Part shown: positions 1-5,387 of the stretch, one piece after another
Numbering within the stretch: position 1 is the first letter of the stretch
Layout of the letters: the number at the start of each line of letters is the position of its first letter
Origin: Helicobacteraceae bacterium UBA6016
Lineage (GTDB): Bacteria; Campylobacterota; Campylobacteria; Campylobacterales; UBA6016
Length of the DNA stretch: 7,411 nt
Direction of reading: 5' to 3'
Assembly: GCA_002428055.1 (NCBI GenBank)
Contig: DIZY01000096.1
Coordinates: 1-7,411 of the forward strand
The notes under the pieces: model-generated
The model's input: the letters and a program-made list of their open reading frames with translations, nothing else
The model's database searches: none
Told to the model about the DNA's origin: nothing
Position numbers and translations under genes: made by a program

Positions 1-1151
1 TACTCTAGATTAAAAACGAGTCCAGAAACTTCACTTAAAAGTCTGGCCGTTTTTGCCTCTGCTCTGCCGCCCGTATAGAGGTTGTAGCTTAGCACAAGTT
101 CGGCGGTCGTATCTCTATTGTTTCCTTTTTGAGTCGGGTCTATAAGGTCGTTTCTAAATTTTCGCATATTTGTTAGAGTGAAGTCCACTTTTGGCATATC
201 CGCCACCTTGCTTACAAAAACCTCTTTTTGCTTTCCCTTTATCTGTGTTTTTATGATAGAAATGTCCGTATTGTTCGCTCTGATTTCGTCATAAACATCA
301 TCAAACGATTTGAGCTTCACACCAAAGTCGGTCTCATAAGGAGACAAAAGTTCCGTTCTTGTGCCCGTTAAAAACTCGTAATAATCTTTTGAGTTGTTAT
401 ATGCCGACTCCGTATTTATAAGCGCCGTTTTTGCATTCGATACGCTAGCCATTATAGAGCCTTCATCGCCTGCGGTTGCCGCTCCGAACTGTTTTTTTAT
501 TTTTACTATTTCAAGAATTTGCAAGAGCTTATCAAAGTTATTTTGATTGACCTCTATCGATAGTCTTCCGTATACAACGCTAAGATAGGCATCTATGAGC
601 TTCAGCGTCTCCTCTTCAAGTATACCCTTTAGTCTCTCTTCTTGCTCTTTTTGAGTTATTTGCGACTTTTGTACGGTGGCTATATGCATACCCGACGAAA
701 ACAGATTGTAACTAAGAGTCGCATCGCCTTGAAGCTGCTTGTAGTCTTGCGTCTCATATCCTTTTGAACCCTTCTGCGTAGCCGTGGCGGATAGATTTAC
801 CTGCGGTAGGAAATCGGCAAACGCCTCCCTGGTCGAATATTTTGCTTGCAACACTTTTTCTTTTGCTTGTTTAATCCGATAGTTTGAGTGGATAGCCGCA
901 TCTATCGCCGCTTTAAGCGTGGCTTTATTTTCAAAAATAACGCTTTTATTGTCATCTTTTGCAGCCGTTGTAATATTTGTATCGACAAATACCGTCGTCG
1001 TGTTGAAATCACTTTCATTTGTATCGTCGCTTAGTATCTTTTTTATCTCAATCGGCGCCCCCTGCTCATCCGCAAAAGAAACACCGACAATGCTGCCCAC
1101 GATGGTTGCATATAATAAACAATGCTTTAAAAAACTAAATTTTATCACCAT
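1..1151 (-). CDS. TolC-family outer membrane efflux protein of the type I secretion system (C-terminus beyond the left edge)
   Basis: This would be the outer-membrane channel-tunnel of the T1SS, docking onto the HlyD-like adaptor encoded at 5388-6659. The frame stays open from the ATG at 1151 to the window edge, giving 383 residues; TolC proteins usually have about 420-500, so a modest C-terminal part is missing. Residues 1-27 look like a signal peptide (KFSFLKH, hydrophobic core, probable cut after SFA). Residues 28-75 are a polar D/N/T-rich extension before the core begins near residue 76. The internal duplication typical of TolC is visible: LSYNLFSSG at 146-154 and LSYNLYTGG at 354-362, each closing a helical stretch (about 77-125 and 285-330). 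The start is set by the preceding gene: its TGA lies four bases upstream, and AAGTGAG overlapping that stop can serve as ribosome site. It is the third gene of a unit with the two channel genes, so it is probably co-transcribed. The family call is firm; the specific substrate is unknown. Confidence 0.93.
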   Translation of the reverse strand, partial: MVIKFSFLKHCLLYATIVGSIVGVSFADEQGAPIEIKKILSDDTNESDFNTTTVFVDTNITTAAKDDNKSVIFENKATLKAAIDAAIHSNYRIKQAKEKVLQAKYSTREAFADFLPQVNLSATATQKGSKGYETQDYKQLQGDATLSYNLFSSGMHIATVQKSQITQKEQEERLKGILEEETLKLIDAYLSVVYGRLSIEVNQNNFDKLLQILEIVKIKKQFGAATAGDEGSIMASVSNAKTALINTESAYNNSKDYYEFLTGTRTELLSPYETDFGVKLKSFDDVYDEIRANNTDISIIKTQIKGKQKEVFVSKVADMPKVDFTLTNMRKFRNDLIDPTQKGNNRDTTAELVLSYNLYTGGRAEAKTARLLSEVSGLVFNLE

Positions 1152-1155
1152 AAGC

Positions 1156-1830
1156 TCACTTACTATCTATCTTAATATATCCAAACTCATAGCTTAGCCG
1201 CTCGGTAGGCTTATAATTTATCTTTACTTTACCTTTCAATTCCGGTATAGCATCTAGGTTATTTTTTAGGCTAAGTATTCTTCCGAGCGAAACCTGTTTT
1301 GTCTGCGTAGAGCTGATAAGTTTTTTTGAGTCGCCGATAGAGACAATAAATACCGTTGAAGGCTTCGCCTGCAAAATTCTTTGCATCATATCGGCCGTCT
1401 GTCTGACAATATCTTTATTCAAGAAATACTCATTATTCTTAAAAGCTATAACCATGTCCGCCTCTACAAAGGTAGCTTCGGCGTATTTTTGGCTTTTTTT
1501 GCTAAGCGTATTCTCCTCTGTTTTCTCGCTTTCTACATTTATATCTTCTTGCTTTTTTTCCTGCTTCTCCTCTTTGTTCTGCTCCTTATACTCCTCTTTG
1601 TTCTGCTCCTTATATCTGTTATCTTCACTCTTATCGTTATCTTTTTTCTTCTCTTCCTCTAGCGCTACTATGGTTTGATTGCTGTCTATCTTTGCATTAA
1701 ATTGCATATAGTAGCCGACATTCACAAACATAATCAAAACAAACAAAAGTAAAACAAGAATAACCGATGAAAACAAATCTACATACGCTATAAATGGATT
1801 CATTTCACCGTTATCGCCGCCGCCTGCCAT
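1156..1830 (-). CDS. MotB/SiiA-like proton-channel subunit with divergent peptidoglycan-binding (OmpA-like) C-terminus
   Basis: A 224-residue inner-membrane protein, the probable partner of the MotA-like protein encoded just upstream. Residues 11-18 (NPFIAYVD) followed by one hydrophobic helix (about 19-41) match the MotB/ExbD/TolR/SiiA layout, in which an Asp at the start of the single membrane helix (here D18) carries protons. Residues 55-115 form a charged K/E/Q linker, including a perfect tandem repeat of YKEQNKEE (73-88). The periplasmic end (about 122-224) resembles a divergent OmpA/MotB peptidoglycan-binding fold: SIGDSKK at 164-170 and VSLGRILSLKNNL at 180-192 correspond to the family's G-x-TD and LSxxRAxxV blocks, placing D167 and R184 at the expected ligand positions. 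Start: AAGGA at five bases from the ATG; the gap to the upstream stop is 16 bp. SiiA of Salmonella SPI-4 (about 210 residues) is the closest functional analogue I know. That assignment rests on architecture and T1SS context, not on an alignment. Flagellar MotB and TonB-system ExbD are less likely from context. Confidence 0.82.
   Translation of the reverse strand: MAGGGDNGEMNPFIAYVDLFSSVILVLLLFVLIMFVNVGYYMQFNAKIDSNQTIVALEEEKKKDNDKSEDNRYKEQNKEEYKEQNKEEKQEKKQEDINVESEKTEENTLSKKSQKYAEATFVEADMVIAFKNNEYFLNKDIVRQTADMMQRILQAKPSTVFIVSIGDSKKLISSTQTKQVSLGRILSLKNNLDAIPELKGKVKINYKPTERLSYEFGYIKIDSK
1567..1614. repeat. Perfect 24-bp tandem duplication in the linker of the MotB/SiiA-like gene
   Basis: Positions 1567-1590 and 1591-1614 are identical 24-mers (beginning ctcctctttg on the plus strand). 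The unit is eight codons, so a change in copy number keeps the reading frame and only lengthens or shortens the charged periplasmic linker (YKEQNKEE twice). The flanking sequence (EEKQEKKQE) is similar in composition but not an exact further copy. Confidence 0.97.
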
Positions 1831-1846
1831 TTAGTTCCTTGCTTCG

Positions 1847-3739
1847 CTAGTTTTTTGTAAATAGTGAGCCGAAAAATCCTTTTTTGGATTCTCCGCCGCC
1901 GCTACCGCTCTGTAATCCAGAAATACCTTCTGCGGAAAGCTTGCTCAACATATTTTCTATATTTTTTATAGACTCATTCATGGTTTTTATCTCAGCCTGG
2001 GCATCCTCTATTTTTGAACCCAACTCCAAAATAATAGCTTTGTTGTGCCTATCACTGTTTTCTTTATCAACAAGGTCAGACTTTATTCGCTCTTGTGAAT
2101 ATTTTGAGACAAGCCCTTCAATGCCTGACAACCTCGATGACATAGAGTCAAAAGTCTTAACCGACTTACCGAGCTGGCTAACATCTTTTAAAAGCTCAAT
2201 CATTTTTGTCTGATTTTGATTTTGTTTTTTACTCTCTTCTTCTTCCGATTTTGAAAATGTTTTCAAGATGTTTGTTTGGCTTCTAATTCCATTTTCTACT
2301 AGTGATAAAGCCCCACCTAGCTCTTCTCTTATGGCAGAAAGCTCATTAATGCCCATTTTTTGTGTTGACGATATTTCACCTACGGCAGTAGCATCTTTTG
2401 CCATTCTATTATCCATCTCGTTTAGAGTTGCGGCTATCGATTGCATTGCTGAGACGAGTTTGTGCCCCAAACTATCCTGAGAAGTCGCAAAATTATTGAT
2501 TACCTGCATCTCTTTGTTTACGCTAGAGTCAACTTTTTCTAGCGCATCGACAAACTCGGCATGCATTTTTTCTTTATCTTTCCTGCTTCTTTCGTTAAGC
2601 TCAACCAAGGACTCTATACTCCTATGTTCGCCTTCTATTTTTCTATCTACGCTTTCCATATTTTTATTCAGCGAAACAAGAGAGTGCACGCTTTGCTCGA
2701 GCAGCCTTCCATGGTTTTCAAATATATTTTGCAAAACAACTTCGTCATCCACGCTTTTTTTCAAGGCGCCATCTTGAGACTCCACAAGCCTAGACAAAAG
2801 CGTCTCCACCCTAGCGGACGCCTCTTCTTGTTTTTGAAGTGTCGTAGTTGCAACGCCTCTGTCGTTTTCTAGAATATTTTTTATAGAGATAAGAGAGTCC
2901 GCCATTAATTGCGTATTATCGCCGGATTTTGATAGCTTTGCTATTTCAGTCGTGAAACTATCCATTTGCTCTATGAAAATATCCATAAAGCTTTTTCTCT
3001 GATCCGGCAGATTTATACTTCCGGCGGAAGAGCCGCCCATATTTTCAGGAGCTACATCGATAATTCTATCTTTTAGCCAATCCTCTATCCCACTTATTAG
3101 CGTATCTTGGTATCTAAAAAGGATATACCCGTTGATACCGAGAATAACGGCCGCCACAACACCGAATAGCGAGGCTCCGAAGCCTATAGCCATACCTGAG
3201 ATAGGGCCGGAAAAATCCTGCATAACTTGCTTAATATCTACATTATCATTGAGCCCCAAGATAATCTGCCCCATGTGGTCAATCGCCTCGACGAGACCGA
3301 CAAATGTACCCAAAAGCCCTATCAGCATCGCCGTGTTGATAAAAAAGTTGATATATACTTTTTGTTTTTGAAATTTACCCTCTAGCCAGTCTATGATATT
3401 TCTGGACTCCTCTTGGGTAAAGAGCATTTTTTGCTGGCTTTTTCTGCTTTGGAGCATGTGTGCGATATTTGCCGGCAAAATGGAGTCGATACTTCGTAGA
3501 TAAAACTCGTATCCTGTTTTTTTATAGGCTAACGCCCCAAATGTACCGCCTAGCATCACTATGCCGTAGCCGCTTATTATTTGATACAGCGTACCGACGG
3601 CAAGCAGACTCAAAATAGCTGAGCTAAAAATAATGGTCGCCATAAAAAAAGTACCCAGGAGCTCGGCATTTGCATACACTATATAAAGCACAAACAGCCA
3701 TGTAACAAAATAGGCTTTGAGAACTTTGATTCTTTTCAT
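1847..3739 (-). CDS. MotA/TolQ/ExbB-family proton channel protein with long C-terminal coiled coil (SiiB-like role proposed)
   Basis: A 630-residue inner-membrane protein. Residues 1-75 contain two or three hydrophobic segments (about 10-27, 29-53, 57-72). A cytoplasmic loop follows, then the family's two hallmark helices: FINTAMLIGLLGTFVGLVEAI (133-153), with the GLLGTFVGL signature, and SGPISGMAIGFGASLFGVVAA (177-197), which matches the second pore helix. From about 240 to 600 the protein is hydrophilic and heptad-like, predicted coiled coil, ending in a glycine-serine stretch (611-616) and the tail KKGFFGSLFTKN. MotA, TolQ and ExbB proteins are typically only 220-300 residues, so the tail is the odd part. 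An upstream in-frame TTG at 3748 could extend the protein by three residues, but AAGGA at 3754-3750 is one base from it and ten from the ATG at 3739, so I chose the ATG. It is the first gene of a unit with the MotB/SiiA-like and tolC genes. The likely role is energising or gating T1SS adhesin release or retention using the proton motive force, by analogy with SiiB; this is inference. ZorA of Zorya defence also has a long tail, but no Zorya effector gene is present. Confidence 0.85.
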   Translation of the reverse strand: MKRIKVLKAYFVTWLFVLYIVYANAELLGTFFMATIIFSSAILSLLAVGTLYQIISGYGIVMLGGTFGALAYKKTGYEFYLRSIDSILPANIAHMLQSRKSQQKMLFTQEESRNIIDWLEGKFQKQKVYINFFINTAMLIGLLGTFVGLVEAIDHMGQIILGLNDNVDIKQVMQDFSGPISGMAIGFGASLFGVVAAVILGINGYILFRYQDTLISGIEDWLKDRIIDVAPENMGGSSAGSINLPDQRKSFMDIFIEQMDSFTTEIAKLSKSGDNTQLMADSLISIKNILENDRGVATTTLQKQEEASARVETLLSRLVESQDGALKKSVDDEVVLQNIFENHGRLLEQSVHSLVSLNKNMESVDRKIEGEHRSIESLVELNERSRKDKEKMHAEFVDALEKVDSSVNKEMQVINNFATSQDSLGHKLVSAMQSIAATLNEMDNRMAKDATAVGEISSTQKMGINELSAIREELGGALSLVENGIRSQTNILKTFSKSEEEESKKQNQNQTKMIELLKDVSQLGKSVKTFDSMSSRLSGIEGLVSKYSQERIKSDLVDKENSDRHNKAIILELGSKIEDAQAEIKTMNESIKNIENMLSKLSAEGISGLQSGSGGGESKKGFFGSLFTKN

Positions 3740-3740
3740 A

Positions 3741-3750
3741 AAGTGCAAAT
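3741..3750. repeat. 10-bp direct repeat aagtgcaaat, left copy
   Basis: The identical ten bases occur again at 3843-3852. This copy lies just upstream of the ATG of the MotA-like gene on the minus strand, next to its ribosome site. The two copies bracket the divergent intergenic region. Confidence 0.6.
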
Positions 3751-3754
3751 CCTT
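3750..3754 (-). promoter_or_regulatory. Ribosome binding site AAGGA of the MotA-like gene
   Basis: AAGGA on the minus strand stands ten bases before the ATG at 3739 and one base before an in-frame TTG at 3748. The spacing to TTG is too short for initiation, which favours the ATG and the 630-residue product. Confidence 0.6.
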
Positions 3755-3840
3755 AAATTAATACAAAAAAATAATTAGTTTTTACTATTTTAAACAAACT
3801 TCCTTTAGAATACGGGTTTGGCGCCATAAAATAATATTCC

Positions 3841-3845
3841 GGAAG
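3841..3845 (+). promoter_or_regulatory. Ribosome binding site GGAAG of the lipoprotein gene
   Basis: GGAAG ends five bases before the ATG at 3851. An in-frame GTG at 3845 overlaps this site and cannot use it, so the ATG is the likely start. Confidence 0.55.
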
Positions 3846-3852
3846 TGCAAAT
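3843..3852. repeat. 10-bp direct repeat aagtgcaaat, right copy
   Basis: Second copy of the ten bases at 3741-3750. It spans the end of the ribosome site and the first two bases of the lipoprotein start codon. Confidence 0.6.
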
Positions 3853-4351
3853 GAGTAAGCAAAAAACACTGAAAATATTAACGACAACAATTCTTGCTCC
3901 GCTTTTTATCGGCGGGTGCTCATATAAAAGCGATTGCTATACGCCAAAAGCAAAGCAGAACTACGAGAAAAAAACCTGCTATCAGTATGATGAAGCGATG
4001 ATTTCAGACCATAGATTTGTTTATATGGACGGCTCTGCATGGATGCAGTACGAAAAAAGGTTTTTAATAGACGCTAGAGACTTCAATATCACGGTAAACG
4101 AAACAAACTCCACAAAAACCGTAAAATTTGTCGTTTTACCCTCAGACCATCCTCTTGAACCTTTTTCAAATCTATTAATCAATATAGACAACCTCAAATC
4201 ATTTGACAAAATAGAATCTCTATCGTATGCGGCAACAAATCCGCAAAACGAGATAAACCCGCAAACACTAGGCTACTTCAGTATAAAAGCGCTAAATAAT
4301 ATTTTGGGACTTGCAAAAAGCAAAGATACGGAAGAGAACAAGACCCGCTAA
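3851..4351 (+). CDS. Small putative lipoprotein of unknown function
   Basis: A 166-residue protein that I do not recognise, and the only plus-strand gene here. Residues 1-22 are a lipoprotein signal peptide: basic start (MSKQKTLK), hydrophobic core and the lipobox LFIGGC, with C23 as the predicted lipidated cysteine. The mature part has two more cysteines (C29, C43), which could form a disulphide. It is followed by a mixed region rich in beta-type segments, such as RFLIDARDFNITVN (70-83) and KTVKFVVLP (89-97), and a charged tail. No transmembrane helix follows. S24 after the cysteine gives no inner-membrane retention signal by the E. coli +2 rule, so an outer-membrane anchor is plausible, although that rule may not hold in this group. 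The start is the ATG with GGAAG upstream rather than the GTG six bases earlier. It sits between the two halves of the T1SS locus, divergent from the channel gene and convergent with the sensor gene, so it is transcribed separately. A link to secretion or retention is guilt by association only. Confidence 0.75.
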   Translation: MSKQKTLKILTTTILAPLFIGGCSYKSDCYTPKAKQNYEKKTCYQYDEAMISDHRFVYMDGSAWMQYEKRFLIDARDFNITVNETNSTKTVKFVVLPSDHPLEPFSNLLINIDNLKSFDKIESLSYAATNPQNEINPQTLGYFSIKALNNILGLAKSKDTEENKTR

Positions 4352-4360
4352 GCGGGGTCT
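4341..4360. terminator. Bidirectional hairpin terminator between convergent genes
   Basis: agacccgc (4341-4348) pairs with gcggggtct (4352-4360) apart from one bulged G. The three-base loop taa (4349-4351) is the stop codon of the lipoprotein gene. The sensor gene on the other strand ends at 4362, one base beyond the stem. There is no strong T-tract on the plus side; on the minus side the stem is followed by the moderately T-rich TTGTTCTCTT. It probably serves both convergent transcripts; termination strength is unknown. Confidence 0.65.
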
Positions 4361-4361
4361 G

Positions 4362-5327
4362 TCAAATCATCAATACCAAAAGCGCAACTACAAGACCGAG
4401 CGCCGCCGTAGTAAGACCCGTTGATATGCCTTTTACCATTTTCGGCAGACTATTGTCTTGCATTATTCTCTCTGCTATGACAAATACGCCGACCCTTTTG
4501 CCGTCCGGATTTAAAATAGGTTTTGCAAGTATGAAATACTCATCAGTCAATACATATTTTTGCTCCACAACCTTTACAAAATCAACCTCTGCACTTTTTT
4601 GTAAGAAATCCCCATCGGTTCTTGCCTGCACACTAATTTCAGACTTGCCTACGGGCTGGTATCTAAACTCTTGCACTCTCTTCATATCCAAAAAGTCTTT
4701 GTCTAGCAAAACTTGAAAAATCTTACCGTTTGTTTCGTAAGCATCAAACAAAAAATCGGTGTTTTTCTTAAACTCTAATACACCGACGCCTATCGGAAAG
4801 GCCGCTGTCAGATATGTGTGTCCGTCTTTATACTCAACGCCTGATACAGGCTCATTGGAGGCGACGGCTTTTTGAAGTATTTTTGAGTCGTACTGTCTAT
4901 CGACTGCTATCACACCATCCAAAGACGAAGCTATTTTTTTTAAATCTTTTGAATAAAAATCAATCACGACTTCACTCTTACTAATAACGCCCATATTTTC
5001 GGCCGTTTTTTTGAGCAACGCAGTAATTGCGGCGCCATTTCCGGCATTTGATAGCGTCGCCGCCACTGTTTGATTTTGGATACTAAAACTTCCTGCGAGC
5101 ATAAGTTTTTGGGTGGTATCGTTAATTTTCATTTCCAAATCATAAAAATAACTAGCATTTGTAGATTCGTATAGGTTTTTGGCGGCTCTCGTCGTCATAG
5201 AGTTGAGGTAATAGAGCGTGCCCAGTATGCCTACGATAGATAGCGCTGTTAGCGTATTAAACCATAGAGCCTTATTTTTTTTGAGTTTTTCAAGCAACGC
5301 CTGAAGTTTCAATATTGTTCCGAACAT
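4362..5327 (-). CDS. Membrane-anchored Cache-like sensor domain protein lacking any cytoplasmic output domain
   Basis: A 321-residue protein. It has a short basic N-terminus (1-20), a first membrane helix (about 21-41, LWFNTLTALSIVGILGTLYYL), a periplasmic domain (about 42-290) and a second helix (about 300-321) at which the protein stops. The periplasmic part looks like the extracellular Cache region of chemoreceptors: a long helix after the first membrane segment (TTRAAKNLYESTNASYFYDL), then alpha/beta segments, ending in the PAS-like motif FILAKPILNPDGKRVGVFVIAE (265-286; compare the family pattern P-I-x-D-x-x-G-K-x-x-G-V). In chemoreceptors and sensor kinases a HAMP and signalling domain would follow; here the TGA comes directly after ALLVLMI. 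The start is clear: TGGAGGA (5342-5336) lies eight bases from the ATG. The gene follows hlyD by 60 bp on the same strand with no terminator between, so co-transcription is likely. Its role is unknown; it might sense a periplasmic ligand and act through a partner membrane protein. The exact Cache subfamily was not determined. Confidence 0.75.
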   Translation of the reverse strand: MFGTILKLQALLEKLKKNKALWFNTLTALSIVGILGTLYYLNSMTTRAAKNLYESTNASYFYDLEMKINDTTQKLMLAGSFSIQNQTVAATLSNAGNGAAITALLKKTAENMGVISKSEVVIDFYSKDLKKIASSLDGVIAVDRQYDSKILQKAVASNEPVSGVEYKDGHTYLTAAFPIGVGVLEFKKNTDFLFDAYETNGKIFQVLLDKDFLDMKRVQEFRYQPVGKSEISVQARTDGDFLQKSAEVDFVKVVEQKYVLTDEYFILAKPILNPDGKRVGVFVIAERIMQDNSLPKMVKGISTGLTTAALGLVVALLVLMI

Positions 5328-5387
5328 CTAAAAAATCCTCCATTTTTTTTAAAAAGCTTTAATTGCGGCTGGTCTTTATGTTTGTAT

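Larger units (their letters stand above)
3740..3850. promoter_or_regulatory. Divergent intergenic region, probable promoters for the channel/tolC unit (-) and the lipoprotein gene (+)
   Basis: This AT-rich stretch separates two divergent genes, so at least one promoter for each direction is expected. Plus strand: TAGAAT at 3806-3811 is a plausible sigma-70 -10 element with a weak TTTACT 19 bp upstream (3781-3786); TAAAAT at 3827-3832 is an alternative but would leave a very short leader. Minus strand: TAAAAT at 3792-3787 is a plausible -10; TATTAAT at 3763-3757 lies too close to the ribosome site. Epsilonproteobacterial sigma-70 promoters generally lack a strong -35, so these calls are weak. 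No operator palindrome was recognised. Confidence 0.4.

Noticed and set aside
1381..1678. Plus-strand open frames rich in Leu/Phe/Ser opposite the MotB-like linker
   Set aside because: They are antisense to the Lys/Glu-rich repeat region, whose complement is pyrimidine-rich and reads as hydrophobic residues; no ribosome site or independent support.
1156..3739. Zorya anti-phage defence (ZorA/ZorB) because of the MotA-like protein with long tail and MotB-like partner
   Set aside because: No ZorC, ZorD or ZorE-type gene is adjacent; the neighbours on both sides are T1SS components, and the pair shares a strand and tight spacing with tolC.
1156..3739. Flagellar stator MotAB or TonB/Tol energising pair
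   Set aside because: The MotA-like protein is far too long, there are no flagellar, tonB, tolA or tolB genes nearby, and the T1SS context points elsewhere.
5328..5387. Possible terminator, small gene or phase-variable tract in the gap between hlyD and the sensor gene
   Set aside because: The gap is AT-rich with an eight-base A/T run but no GC stem. A small ATG frame overlapping the ribosome site encodes only 17 residues. Homopolymer switching would not change a reading frame here.
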